Of a stretch of 64,000 nucleotides of DNA, positions 42,601-53,914 are shown one piece after another (position 1 is the stretch's first letter; every line of letters begins with the position of its first letter). Made by a program: the position numbers and the translations under genes. The stretch is taken from NCBI GenBank assembly GCA_917880885.1, contig OU862915.1, positions 36,154,676 through 36,218,675 on the forward strand. Direction: 5' to 3'. Under the pieces are notes generated by a model. That model ran no database searches, was not told the origin of the DNA, and saw nothing but the letters and a program-made list of their open reading frames with translations. Source of the DNA: Limnephilus marmoratus. Its lineage: Eukaryota > Arthropoda > Insecta > Trichoptera > Limnephilidae.

Positions 42601-42869
42601 ACCTACGTAGGAAACATGTCACCTTCAACACAGGAGACATAGTTTGGAGAAAGAACAACACACTTTCCCAAGGAGCCACGTATTTCTCTGCCAAGCTGGC
42701 ACCACGTTTCGTGAAGGCCAAAGTTCTAAGAAAGATATCAGATCTAGTGTACTCTTTGTCTGACTTCTCTGGAAGGCACATTGGTAATTACCATATTAAG
42801 GATATCGCAAAGACTGGAAGTGAGGAGTCGAGTAAAACTACCCCCACTATCTCAGCAAACTCAAAATGA
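39642..42869 (+). CDS. pol: Pol of element A: protease, reverse transcriptase, RNase H, integrase
   Basis: Translated after the -1 shift; domain order is protease-RT-RNase H-integrase as in Ty3/Gypsy. Protease has LLDSGAS, catalytic Asp codon at 39831. Reverse transcriptase has LPFGLKNSPAELQR and the active site YLDD (40743-40754). RNase H has TDAS (Asp codon 41199), TEKELLAV (Glu 41322), VTDHSSL (Asp 41397) and PDALSR (Asp 41526). Integrase has a zinc module H/H/C/C (codons at 41775, 41796, 41886, 41895), a catalytic triad Asp 41985, Asp 42165 and Glu 42273 with 35 residues between the last two, and a GPY/F-like C-terminal part (VWRKNN...KVLRKISDLVY). The frame has no interruption and every key residue is present. 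No chromodomain and no envelope follow. Confidence 0.93.
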   Translation, partial: KKLNNNLSGTHSEPRSKEWTDWLAHIKYFNQTLNVSSVCCKQAKDGRPYASFSVNNVTFSGLLDSGASVSCLGNNAHLPFVNSDFRISPQSTHLTTADNVSQPVIGALALPINCNNKIVTINFLIVPSISQNFILGVDFWKAFNVAPQVFNTLGETSTAAQISEIRTIIPHENLSTDQALQLKEMVNKFESISFEKCGLGLTDLVEHHIKTNGPPIKQRYYNLAPQKLKLLENELDEMLKMGVVVPSRSAWTNPTLLVSKKDGSARFCLDSRRLNSCTEADAYPLPHVHATLDKLRNAKFISSVDLSKAFWQIPLDAESCKKTAFVVPGRGMFHFKRLPFGLKNSPAELQRLMDKLFGPEVDNSLFCYLDDLIIVSDTFEKHLLMLEKVFQQLKFAGLTINLKKSEFCKSRLRYLGFIVDEKGLRTDPAKVEAMANFPRPKNAKEVKGFLGLAGYYRRFIKDFSTIAAPLNKITGIRKGVSNFRWSVEAEEAFTTLKDALQKAPVLNCPDFALSFTLHTDASNVGIGGVLTQEFPDGEHPVAYFSRTLNKHEKNYGITEKELLAVLDSVHHFRGYIDGSKFTVVTDHSSLKWLISLSNPSGRLARWSSRLSQYNFDVVHRKGADNIVPDALSRIELASLNVDTIAPPPSTKDEWYLKIFEGCKNNQQKFPNFIIKEGQLYRNCKAPLSILEDYSWKLVVPLEGREQIIIDNHSAPDSIHPGNFKTYKKITLKYYWPGLFKQIRNYISKCETCKAYKHSTAAPAGLMGNPKRADRPLQSLSMDLVGPFPRSYAGHMHILSVVDVFTKFCWIFPLKRANASAIIKLLEKHIFIPYGTPRTVIVDNGKQFIAQEFKNFLAKYGIKDIYYNTLYTPQNNTVERYNQTINTALAILVDKDQRTWCKNLDKIQAAMNNTVNLATGYTPFFLKHGMEQVVHGSLHRDTNFPTSIAATSNPTADYAHRLEELSAIYSEVTDALLLAHQKSADRYNLRRKHVTFNTGDIVWRKNNTLSQGATYFSAKLAPRFVKAKVLRKISDLVYSLSDFSGRHIGNYHIKDIAKTGSEESSKTTPTISANSK

Positions 42870-44310
42870 TCCAGTGTGTATCACCACAACCCTTTTTGTA
42901 AGCACATTGAAGTCTTACAATGTCTGGCGTGTAAAGTGTCAATTACATGTCCACCCTTTCGTTGATAAAACGAATATTGTTAAAAAAATCATTTTTGTAA
43001 ATTTATGTACACTCCACGGTGTAGTTTACCCCGTTCATGTTCGTGAATTGGCAACCACCGTAATTTTTGTTTCACACGTTTTTTATTTATTTTTTTTCTC
43101 ACCTGTTCTAAAATTGATCACTTTAGAGCAGAGACACCCGTCGAGTCACAGTGTCTGGGAGTCATGAACCCAAATCATTGCCTCTCAACCCCTCACACTA
43201 CGCAACGTTCATGCCATGGCACGCCTTGCTATGTAATGCAATATTGTAATTTTCACCATTTTTGTTTGTTGTTTTTTTTTTCATCATATCGGAAGGAATC
43301 TCTTCAAAAAATTTTTCTTTTATGTTCTGTAAGTACTGGAGCGTCGTTCTAAAGTCGGATTTGGTAAACTCCAAAGCGTTAAATCACGACCCAGGACAAG
43401 TAAACCATCTTAACAAGCTCCATATTTTACTCATCATGGTAAAAAATAAGTGGTTACTCACATAATCACATTCCTTGTGTACAGTAGTTTTCAATTTTTC
43501 TCAAATGTTAAAAAATTGATGGCGTCCTACCCGAGCTCTTTGCTAACAAATTGGATTTTGACACGTCCATTTTGAAATCATATGTATATAAATAAAGGAA
43601 AAGCCTTTAAATTGGTCTTTCCACCCTTATACAAATCTTCTTGGGCCCGCTTCAACTAAAGTACGTAAAACCAAATACTCGGTCTTTTGTTGTTATAAGA
43701 AGTCCTCGATTTGTCCCTCTTCTCAACATGTATGTCTTGTATTACATGCCTCAGCCCTGACGGAAAAGGTTAATAAAACCTAACGACAGCCCTGTTTTCC
43801 ATACATAAATAACCGCAGTTTAACGTGAATCATCAATATTTTGTTTGACAATCGTTTTGTAAACTTAGGCATTCAACTCTTGTTTGCAACCTAAATTGCA
43901 CATAACCCGGTATGTTGTAACTGCACAAAGGGTATGTAAAACCACTATTGGTCCCTTTTGTTTGTTCCCACTGAAGTTGCTACAACAGACAGTATGTAAA
44001 ACCATATAGGTCTGCCTTTGTTTGTCACATGGTGTAAACAGAAATGTACTCTGTCATCACCCCGCCTTTATAACATATGAAGTGACATTAAATTGTTTAC
44101 CTCCTTGTTATTCTATCGTACGCTCCTGGGCTACGGAGTTAGTTAATCTAACAAATCTTCATATACTGTGTTAAAACAAGCATTGTTAACGTTTATTGTG
44201 TTGTATTTAAACGTAACCCTGTTACATTATAGGAGGGATCCTTAAAATACCTGCCACAATACGAGAAGTTCGTCATAATCACTTTTGCTCATAGCTAAAC
44301 GTTATTGAGT

Positions 44311-44700
44311 GGGTCGTGTGACATATTTGTCATGAGTACCGTTTTGTATATTCTATTTTGGTCGTGTGTCTTTTGGCATGAGAACCGCTTAATCCGCCGT
44401 CTGTATTGAATGGGGACCCACATTTTCGAACGTAATTGGGCTACTGTCTTTCAATACTGGGCAAATTTGTTGTAAATCGTTCATTCCGTACACTACACGT
44501 GGAGACGTTAAAACACTTACCGTGATTCGTGTGAACGACATAATATCGGCTTTGCCATCCTCTTTAAGATGCTTTGTATAAACTCTTTGACTTCTGTCTA
44601 TAATTGAGTTGTATCTTGTATGTACTTACATATTTTGTACACTATATGTGGAGACGTTAAAACACTTACCATGAGTCGTGCGAACGAAATAATATCAAAC
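44311..44700 (+). repeat. Degenerate direct repeats in the A 3' region
   Basis: Two repeat types: GTCGTGTG(ACAT/TCTT)..CATGAG.ACCG (two units) and a TGGAGACGTTAAAACACTTACC block (two units). B has three units of the first type (63421-63550). Confidence 0.65.
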
Positions 44701-46550
44701 CCTTTTGTGTGCGATCTACGAAATGTAGTCCACAACCCTTTTGTTGTCATTCAACGCCGATGCCCGTGGACTTCCTGTTTTTTTACTTCTTTGCAAAAGG
44801 AAAGAAGCCCAGGAATATCTACTATCCCAAAAGGACTAGTTTTCAGCTTCACTGTCAATTATGGGGCATAGTGCTGTGGGAGTTAATCGATTGAGCACAA
44901 AACCACCTAACTCGTTGTCTGGAGAACGAATAAGAAAACCCCCAGGTTTGTGAAATTGGAGCAAGGGTCTGTCTTTTCTCACAATCATGTAGAAGTTTTA
45001 AAATGACCCCTAATCTTTTGCCCAATACACGCGAAAGATTAGCCTCTTTGTTATAATGTGTATTCAAATCTCTCCTCCTTTAATAAATGTAAAGAGTCAG
45101 GAAATCTGCTGGTTGATTATGTTTCATCTTCACATAGAGTTTGAATTGGAAATTAGTCCAGTCTCTAGCAAATTTCGTAACTCGTCTCCCTCCTCCCCTC
45201 CTCCCCCATTCCCCCATGTTCTCAGACGTATGTTATGAAGTGAAAAATCTGTCGTTGACCATATTTCGCCCTCACTTGGAGTTCGAATAGGTAACTGTCC
45301 GGTTATCTACAGGTTTTCCCCCTCAATCTCTGCATATGTCTCACCTTTTTTCTCTTTCTCAATTCTACGAAACACATTCATGAATGTTGGATATGTACGA
45401 TATGCACTTGGCGTAACGTCTGTCTCTTTTTGACAACCTTTATTCATGAATTGGTTTCCCTCTGCCGTGACTAGTTCACGATTCTTTGTCTTGTTCTTTG
45501 AAATTCTACGAAAATGTTACCATCTTATGTTAACATAGGCCATAGAGGGCCGGTTGTTTTTTAACCAAGACATATTGTCACTCGGCAAACGCCAAGTCTT
45601 CCTGAAAAAGGAAAATGTTCATGTAATCACAATTTAGTTAGGAATCTCTCTTCGTCACTCTCTGAGTCGGTGGCTAAATTTCGTTTATTTCATTTTCTGG
45701 ACACATTTTGTTTCTCTCCAAACCTTTTCTTCATTGGTCCCTAGGCAGGTAAACTTCAAGAATTTTGCTCTAATAATAATTTCTCCCGGATTTAAAAAGA
45801 AGCCCAGGCGGATGTCATCATCAACAGCCAAGCTGAGCTTCACTTCCTGACAGCACGCGCTGTGGTTACAAGGTCCCTCCTGCTGCCATTTTCTACGCAT
45901 TTGTTCCTAAAAGCACAGACCATACCGCTCATATGTATGTTGTCTTGTCGTGCCACAGCAAGCCGAGATGTCCCACTATACATTATGACACTCTAAACTA
46001 CCTTCTGAGCACGCTAGCTCCTAGGTTTGTTCTTACTCTTGCTATCAATGCCAACCTTGCCGTCCCTTGCTCTGTCATGCAGTGACGCATATATCGTCAT
46101 GTGTAAACCATCATTACCTTGACCCACCAGTATTCGCTGAATGCGTACCAATACAAGTTATCTTGAGCTACACTATGCTTCAATAACCATTATATACGAT
46201 CCGTGTTTACCATAATAACACTTAGGATTCGTACTGGCATGTCTGCAGATACTGGATTCCTCTCTTCAATGGCCTCTGTAACCATAGTCGCGGCACAGCA
46301 ACCACAGTCTCCACTTCGTGAACTTCAACGTTTTCGACCAAACCAAGTGTTTTCTAAGGCCCAAGTGTACTCTTGAGTGTTATCTCAAATGGGTCTGATT
46401 ACAGTGATATTGTAATCCTTAGAATCTGTGAAACCACGTCCTTTTCTTCGAAATTCTCCGAAACCAAACAAATCCACGCTTCGCAAACTTAGCTCCCAGA
46501 CCAATGAAACTTTAGAATCACACCTTTTCTCTTCTCTTGTACAAATGTAT

Positions 46551-46670
46551 TGTCATTATTTTCAATTGCATAACCATGTGTATTGTTATTTTCAATTGCA
46601 TAACCATGTGTATTGTTATTTTCAATTGCATAACCATGTGTATTGTTATTTTCAATTGCATAACCTTGTA
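46551..46670 (+). repeat. 30-bp tandem array, four units, each with TGCATA
   Basis: Units start at 46561, 46591, 46621 and 46651 and each reads TTCAATTGCATAACC(A/T)TGT(G/A), separated by TATTGTTATT. The first three are identical over the repeat core. The spacing and the TGCATA core in AT-rich DNA recall the Su(Hw)-binding array of Drosophila gypsy. Confidence 0.85.
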
Positions 46671-46890
46671 TGTTGTTTTACACCATGTACTCTCCCCAAA
46701 GCTGTCTTTCCCAAACATTCCATGTACCCCCATCCATTCCCTACAAACATTGTGACCTAAACTATAGCATAAACTGTATGTTCTAGCTAGGCAATCTCTC
46801 AAGCAACGAATCTCTCAAAACCCCGATGGAAGCATAAGAGGATTTTTTTTCCCTACAGCTCCATTGCCACGTCGCTTTTTTTCCAAGCGC

Positions 46891-46899
46891 GGGGGGAAG
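46891..46899 (+). other. Polypurine tract of element A
   Basis: GGGGGGAAG directly before the 3' LTR; the same core as in C and D. Confidence 0.75.
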
Positions 46900-47716
46900 T
46901 GTTATGGTACGTTTTTAGAGCAACAGGGAGCGCCAACGCGAGTCCCTAAAAACAAACCGCTGCGGGCAACAACTCGTTGCTCCCCGCTGTTTCCTGTTAC
47001 CTACCTCCTCTCCCCTCGGCATTCCGGCACGCTCCGCCGCGCCGCCAGAGTCGAGTAGTACAAGCCGTCTCAGGCGCACGTGACACTCCTCCGCGAACTA
47101 TACAGTTCGCGGCTAACTAGCCCGATCAAATTAAACGCAGTAACATCTGCGATGTAATTAAAGTACATACGAGTGTTAGCGCTGGTGTTCTACCATGCCT
47201 GTGAACTTCGGGACCTGTCCTAGACTCGGGATGAGCCCTGCTGAACCCGAGAGCCGAAGGATTCTTCAATCACCATGTAAGCTGTCCTCTGATTTACCCT
47301 CTTTAATGTGTCCGTAACGATAGACTGTTTGAACTCTCGCGTAAAGCCACCACTCAGAAAGTTTCGTTGACAGGGATCATGAGATATAAACTCGATAGCT
47401 AGGTTTGTGTAACATGCATCTCTTGAATTGAATTGTGCTGTAATAACCCTTGTACTGTGTTTGAATTTACAATACATGAGTCTATTAATTACATCCTGTT
47501 GTTAATCTGCCACGGCAGGAGCCTTTCCCCAGTGAGTATTCCCGGACGATTGTGGGAGAGAGAAGGAGAGAGAGAGAGAGAGATCCCGACGCATTCGTGC
47601 GACCTGCCCTCTGAGATAGAGGGTACTTTTGTCTCTACCGTGAGCTGGCCTGGGGACATATTAGAGCAGTTATGCGTTCTGCCCATAACAACTGGCGCGC
47701 AACGTGGTTCATAACA
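46900..47716 (+). repeat. 3' LTR of element A
   Basis: 817 bp, indistinguishable by eye from 36447-37263, including the internal CATAACA unit (47684-47690) and the palindrome (47091-47112). Confidence 0.93.
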
Positions 47717-48099
47717 ATTTATACATACCTTTGAGAAGATAATTCGCTTTTAACTCTTCTACTTGAAACAACAAACTATATGTCCCAGCCAAAGCACTGG
47801 TCTTGCGTTGAAAGCTAATTAAAACCAAGATATAAACATCCGATGACGACGTCATTCGAGAGCTTCCGACGGAGTGACGACGCGTGTTACGGGGAAGGAG
47901 TGCGGTGAAAAGCGAGTACAAATTTCTGAGGGACAGAAATGGTGCCTAATCCTCGTTCATCGATTCAGAACGATTTTTAAATGTTTTTTTTGATAAAATA
48001 AATAATATTTGCATATTATGGAACTAAAGAGCCGCAGCTTCACATCCAAAGAGCCGCATGTGGCTTGCGAGCTGCAGGTTGCTGACCCCTGCACTAGAC

Positions 48100-49614
48100 C
48101 TCTTCAGACAGGCACTAACTTGCCAAAAATTACACCAATCAATATTTCTCAATTAATTATAAGGGTTAATAATCTAATTATATTACCTTTTTTATAGACA
48201 GATTCTTCTGTCTTTCTTCTTAAAAATAGAATTAGTACATAGGATTCCTCTTCTTCGTGAAGTCTAATTACGACAAAGATTTAATTTGTCTTAAAAACAC
48301 ATTTTCTTTGTGTTTGAAAACAGGCCTAAAATAACTTTGTCTTCTTATTCTTGGAAATGGTTCCCAAAGGACATAGTTTCCTTTTGTCAAAGCTTTTTAC
48401 TTTTGGAACTTTGGGCTGTAGTTTATAAGCTTAGTGTTATCAGTTACTTAGTAAGAGATTAGGAAACAATAGAGTGCTTTGATAGAAAACAAGCAAGCCT
48501 GATCGATATTTTGTCACTAAGATTTAGTTGACAGTGGTCTCGTGTTTTGTATCGTATCTGCAACCTTTGTAATAAAAATAGAAAATTTTAAGGGCTTGTT
48601 AAGAAAAAACATCAATATGAGCATCAAACTCCAACCTAGGCCCTTCTTCCACCGGGATACCCAAGTATCCTAGTGGTAGCGCTGTAAGAGCTGCACAATG
48701 CACATATTTGTTCGGGACAGATGGAAACTGCCAAACCCTGTTTATTCCATATCGCTGTCGTATGCCCAGACGTATCGACGAGTACGACGAGATTAGTCGA
48801 GATAAATCTTCCTAATATACCTACGGTTGAACAAACTGCTCACTGATTTCTTCATCATTTCCTCATTTCATTTTTTATTAAGATATCGCTGTGTATCATT
48901 CTAGTTATGTTGATTTTGGTTGCGCAAAGTTCCGAGAACTTTATAAATTTTGTTTTGTCTACTCCACCTCAGTCCTTCTATCTTTCAGGTGACTTTACTT
49001 GTAATCTTAGTGTTTTTGCAGTTATCATTTTTCCATTGTTTTGAGTGATGGCATTGTTTTTTGTTATGTTTTTTATCACACTTTTGTAAAATAATATTAA
49101 TCATAGTCCCTGTATTTATCTCATATTATGTTCACCATTCATTACACTAACCCGTCATCCCATTTTCAGACTAACTCCTGTTTTACAAGTACATTTGAAG
49201 GTTCAGCTTCGTGCATCATAAGTGTAGGTATGTAGCTTCGTTTATTAAAAAAAATAGAGTCCTTGTGAGAGCCCTGAAGGAGTAACCATCTATTACTTAT
49301 ACCAGGGCGAGAAAGCGGTTGGATTACCTCAAGTGCTTAAAACTAAACAGTTGCTGCATGTGTCATTATTATATCCTGTCATTCTGTTTTACTTTTTTGT
49401 TCCCAGCATTGATCGTGCATTGTTTTAAAATGGGTTAAATTAAAACAAGTGACCTTAAAGAATCAACGACGTGGTGCGATTATGGCATCCCCGACGAGTC
49501 AAAATATATGTGCAAGATAAGATTCAAGAATCGTCGAGAGTCGGATACTTACTAAGGGACTAACTGTAGGTATACATAATGAATTTCCAGGTCCGCTACC
49601 TTCTTCTAATACGC
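48100..49614. other. Unassigned stretch right of the hAT element
   Basis: AT-rich with no supported gene. A phrase near 48670-48690 (TATCCTAGTGGTAGCG) resembles a tRNA A box but has no B box at the right distance. The block TTACTTATACCAGGGCG near 49293 is shared with the window start (positions 4-20). Confidence 0.3.
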
Positions 49615-49935
49615 CAAATTTTTCTTTTATCGGTGTATCAAAAGAATTATTTGGATAACCAGCACTCCTGCCATACGTCGGACTTGGGATAAGGTTTTCT
49701 AGGTCTTGGCGGCAGATAAAGTTGCCCACCAACCACGTGGCGAGCAAGATCACAAGAGATTATTTGAGGGAGACCTTTTGACCTACCTGATCTATCGCCT
49801 TGCACTGTAACCGTTTTCCTTCCCAGAACTTCCTGCCTTTACTTTCCCTAAAAAGACCTTCCACACAGCATCCCCAAAGGTGAAAAAGGCCCTAAAATTG
49901 TTTTTTCGAGGGGCTTTTATTTTCACAATCTATGT
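49615..49935 (+). repeat. SINE-like repeat copy
   Basis: Blocks in family order: TTGGATAACCAGCACTCC, TCTAGGTCTTGGCGGCAGAT, TTGCCCACCAACCACGTGGC, CCTTCCACACAGCATCCCC, then a weakened hairpin (GGCCCTAAAATTG / CGAGGGGC). Confidence 0.6.
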
Positions 49936-51054
49936 AAGATTCATATCAGTTCTGTTATTGGATCATTATAGGGCAATTGCTTTATAAATCGAACAATCAT
50001 AGAACTTTCACAGAACCATAAAATTAACTTAAATTTTTTGTGAATTATTAAATTTATTTTAAACCACCCATCCTAACGGTTATTATCTAAAAATACCTGT
50101 AACATTATTCCAATGATGAAGCGATCACGTACAATATATACAATAGCGTTATGAGTATTAGGTATTAACCCGCGCTCTCATTGATATCCAACTAAACCCG
50201 GGATTAGCGCTGATCCGCCGCTAAGGGCGCTTTCTTACGGATATTATTATTTTGAAGGAAGTTTTGTTGGTGCAGCTTACTACAACAGAACGATGAAAGA
50301 AGAAAAATGTGTTATTTTTTAAAAATAATGTTTTATTTTTAAAGGTTATTTGCTTGTGTTATATTTGGTTTTGTTTATTATGTGTTTATCGTCTAAGTAC
50401 TTGCTTAGTTCTGAAAAATTTAAAAACTAAACCCATGTTCCCAAGTCCTTCATTCATTCATTATCCCTTTGTTTTACTTCTTTTCTTAAAAGTCCATACT
50501 TAGTTACTACAAAGAAGAGGAAGGTGTTCCTACCTACTATGGAATACACCTACAATATGGCACAAAATCTATGATTACCTACCTCAATGAGTTAAAAAAT
50601 CGCAGTGATATCGATCAAAATTCGCTTTCCAAATCTCGCTAATTAATCATAAAATATTCATCAATATAACTCCAAAGTGTCGGCAGTTGTGACCTACAGT
50701 GGTGCTGTTATTGTGGAGTGCAGCCAGCATCATCATCAACCAGAAACAGTGGATGAACCCATCAAATGGTAGGGACTTTTCCCTTCCATCGCCAAATCCT
50801 GTGACTGAGGTTTCAAAACGCAATCAATTGTCTTGTTTAACAAAAATTAGATTTAAAGCCCACCATCTCTCTCGTGTTACGATATTGTTCGTGACGGTAC
50901 TTCTTTGATCGCTCTCTCTCAAAAGTAAAAAAAAAGTAAGAGATTCAAGAGTTTCCACAACCAAGCCCGAAACATGGATGAGAAGAATGGATGGACACTT
51001 TTAGAACAGGTGTAATGGGGTTTTATAAAAAAAAACACCTTTTTTTCATTATCA
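49936..51054. other. Unassigned stretch
   Basis: No gene was recognised. A short GC-rich patch near 50165-50235 stands out from AT-rich surroundings but carries no identifiable motif. Confidence 0.3.
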
Positions 51055-51345
51055 TGCATGGAGGATATGTTTAGGGAAAGGAAGGATAAGAAGTTCTTGG
51101 AAGGAATATAGGAATGAGAGGTGTGTGGCAATCTGAGGTTCAATGTCTTAAGTAGTTACAAATGTATGAATCCATCCCATTCACTGCGGTGCAAGGCGAT
51201 GGGTTACCAGAGTCCGGCTAGAGACGTTAAAAAGTCTCCATCAACTCGATCAGTCTCTCCGCCACAACAGGGCAAAATTATCCGCCGCCAAGACTTAGAC
51301 AAACCTCACCCCATGAACGCGGGCTCCCCTGCTACGTCACTGGTA
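51055..51345 (-). repeat. SINE-like repeat on the minus strand
   Basis: On the minus strand: CATGGGGTGAGGTTTGTCTA, AGTCTTGGCGGCGGATAAT, the ACCCATCGCCTTGCACCGC block, ATTGAACCTCAGATTGCC. The 5' head and terminal hairpin are missing. Confidence 0.6.
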
Positions 51346-53005
51346 AATTCGTGCTACAAGAAACCTTGGTCAAACATTCATCTTGGCAATAAAAATAAAG
51401 ATCTGCAGAGTACGCAGATGTCCCAACTCAAGTTTTTGAGTCACTTTACTTTGCCATGTCTTCCTTGGACATACTTATTTCTTCTAACATTTATTTTCAC
51501 GTCGTATAACTCTCAATTCAAAAGGATTCAGTCTGCTTTTATTTTTCCTCTGACAATTCCACGTCTTACTGCTATACATCAGGGTTGGTATCAGCAGACC
51601 AATATGAACTTCTGGCCTTGTTTCTATTGACATAAGTATTACTGATATTGTATATATTAGAAAAACAATTAAATCAATGTTTAAAGACGTCGTTGTTCTG
51701 TATCCTCGAAAGTTAACTTATCTGTGAAACTTAAGGATGAGACTATGATCCCAAAAGTGTATATTGATAAAGTTTGGCAACTTTGGCAGCAGACAACAAT
51801 GTTCACAGTACACTGTGCAATGTAACGCCTGTTTACTAAAATACCGCAGCAAGACGCTGTAATACCGACTTAATTGGCTTTGCTTTGGGTAAAACTTTTA
51901 TTTAAATCATTGAAAATGTAATAACACGTGCACCAGTGCCTAAAATTGTGAAATCTCGAACTGTGAGCGGGGGACCATTACGTTTGCACTATTTTCTTCT
52001 TCAATTTTTAAGGTTATCTCATATTTTTATTGCCTGTGAAATAGTTTATATCGTGAGTCATGAAACTTTTTAAAATAAGAAAATTCGTACCCTAAAAAAT
52101 TTTAAGGTTTTCAACCAAAATAGTATTTACTTCTTGGCGAATATTCCCAGCATGTTTCAATGACATACCTGTCTTTTTCATTAGGTAAGTAGTACTTCCC
52201 AACTTCTCTTTTAATCAATATCTTGGGGACTCTCTCTGTTCGCCAACAGAAATTGTGGTGGTACCCATCATTTTGGGCCATCAATGTGACCACTTAGAAG
52301 CGTTGGCTTCTGAAGTGTAAAGCCAACGGGAAACGTTGAATTGGGGCTGTTGGAATTCAAAGGAAGGTAAAAATTCGAAGGAAGAAATATCAAATTATTA
52401 CTCCGAGAGGTTTTAAATACTCCATGTCACCCGACAAACTCACCAAAATAGGTCAAACGGTGATGCTATACGATAACTCCGTTCTGCATTTTTCTAGGCC
52501 AATTCCAATAAATGAGACAAGTGTGCAAAAATGTCTTCTGCATCATTTAAAAGTAAGCAGCATATCCTCTGTTTCACGTTCATAACTCAGGTACGCTTCA
52601 TACGTATTACATACGTCTGGCCGTGTTGTAGGAAGCTTGTAAACAAGCTAATTGGTCCAAGGGGTTGATTGAATTATGCGGGAAATGCTTCGAGGACTAC
52701 CACCCTAAACAATGTCGTTGTCCAATTTACTTTGTTTTCAATAAAGTTGAAAAAATTAAATTTGTGATTACTTATTTTCCGAAAGCTTCAAATGGATTTC
52801 ACCCTTCTTGAGGCTTCTAGGGGATGAAAAGATGATTTTTTTTAATTCTGAAAAACTGGTTTTCCAAAACCAACTATCTTGTGAGATTTCAGGACGAAAT
52901 TTGAAAAAAAAATAGTTTGTCACGAATGGGTTAAGAAAACAGAGTTTAATCATTGAAGAACTGTTCATAAACCATGTTACACTCACACAAATTACTAAAT
53001 AACAT
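51346..53005. other. Unassigned stretch, possible old LTR at its right end
   Basis: The phrase GCCATGTCTTCCTTGGACAT near 51451 resembles the decayed RTE-like fragment at 16550. A 9-bp stem CGTTGGCTT / AAGCCAACG lies at about 52299-52327. An AATAAA occurs near 52739. No gene was found. Confidence 0.3.
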
Positions 53006-53021
53006 TGGCGCAGCCGGGTAG
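53006..53021 (+). other. Possible Ser-type primer-binding site of a decayed LTR element
   Basis: TGGCGCAGCCGGGTAG resembles TGGCGCAGTCGGTAG, the primer site of Drosophila 17.6/297-type elements. Preceding bases end in AACAT. No LTR partner and no gag or pol were found. Confidence 0.2.
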
Positions 53022-53914
53022 TATTTGCATATCATTACATTTTATTAATTTAACGTGTACAAACTTATCTTCGTAGCACGTATTTCATTAACACTTCACT
53101 GGGTTCAGACCCCGTGACCTCTGGGCCCCGAGCCAAAACTCCTACCGTTCATGAAACTCCCCAAATATATTACCTTATAATACTACGTCCTCGGCGAAGT
53201 GAATGTTATTTAATTTCACCGTCACAGCAGATACCATCTTAATGCCTCCATTCCAGGGCGAAATGCCTCTTATAGTTAGTGCCAATTTTGCGAGCGGTTA
53301 AATTCCCATTCAAATTTACGAGCACAACAAAGTCGGGAGCCGCAGTAGTGGCGGTTAGTTGTGAACTCGAATACATTCGACCTCTGTGCATGCGTATCTT
53401 CTAGGTTGATTACAGGCGATTTACTGAGGTAGGGTTTGTAATGTTACGTTAGACATTGATGAGCTATGGTGTATTATTTGATGTGGAAACCAAATTAATC
53501 ATAATGGTCGTTACTCTTCTTTTCAGCATTTGATAATAAGTGTGGAATATTCAAAATTATTTTATTTCAGCCACCTGTCTGAATAAATCTTAATTCTGAG
53601 ATGAAATATATTTGTCTGGAGCCTATGGGTTTCCCAATTATTGTGATGGTTGAGTTAGTACAATATTAGTAGTGGGGAGAGGAAGGAGATGAGGAAGATG
53701 AAGGTGGGAAATTAACTAGCTGGTTATTCAGATCTGGTCACTAAACACGACTAAAACCATTACAAACAATGTTTTATTGAAGTGAAACTTTTTTAGCACC
53801 GTTAGTGACTTGAAATTCGGGTGAAACGGAAATGCGTTACAACTCAGTTCTACACAAATACTCGGTTCTAATATAATGCGGTAAATTCGCGCTGTCGGCG
53901 CGTCTCTTCCATTG
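53022..53914. other. Unassigned stretch
   Basis: No feature supported. Confidence 0.3.

Larger units (their letters stand above)
42870..46890 (+). other. Long non-coding 3' region of element A
   Basis: About 4 kb with no supported frame. It contains a direct repeat of about 62 bp (GTGGAGACGTTAAAACACTT block, starting near 44488 and 44637), two units of a GTCGTGTG...CATGAG.ACCG repeat (44311-44393), a pyrimidine run near 45185-45220, and the 30-bp TGCATA array at 46551-46670. Blocks such as AGTCGTGCGAACGAAATAA recur in the 3' regions of B, C and D. Confidence 0.75.
36447..47716 (+). mobile_element. Element A: intact-looking Ty3/Gypsy LTR retrotransposon
   Basis: 11,270 bp: 817-bp LTR, Lys-like primer-binding site, leader of about 1.25 kb, gag (38515-39651), pol in the -1 frame (39642-42869), about 4 kb of non-coding 3' sequence, polypurine tract and a second 817-bp LTR in which I saw no difference from the first. 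It lies inside a hAT transposon with a 4-bp duplication. No envelope frame was found. Identical LTRs and open gag and pol indicate a very recent, probably still competent copy; that is inference from structure only. Confidence 0.93.
35705..48091 (-). mobile_element. hAT DNA transposon, internally deleted, host of element A
   Basis: The left end CAGGGGTCGGCAACC and right end GGTTGCTGACCCCTG form a 15-bp terminal inverted repeat with one mismatch, flanked by an exact 8-bp duplication. GAGCCGCA-type subterminal motifs near 48030-48058 and a GAGCCAC near 35774 are typical of hAT elements with GGGGTCGGCAACC ends. Without element A the transposon would be about 1.1 kb. It retains a decayed transposase piece on the minus strand near the left end. 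The N-terminal half, which should lie on the right side, is missing, so this copy is non-autonomous. Confidence 0.88.

Noticed and set aside
42781..43167. 128-codon frame after pol of A as an envelope gene
   Set aside because: Too short and overlapping the end of pol, with no signal peptide, cleavage site or glycoprotein pattern; the corresponding frame is not maintained in B.
46551..46670. CRISPR-like or centromeric array
   Set aside because: Only four contiguous 30-bp units within the 3' region of element A; an internal transposon repeat.
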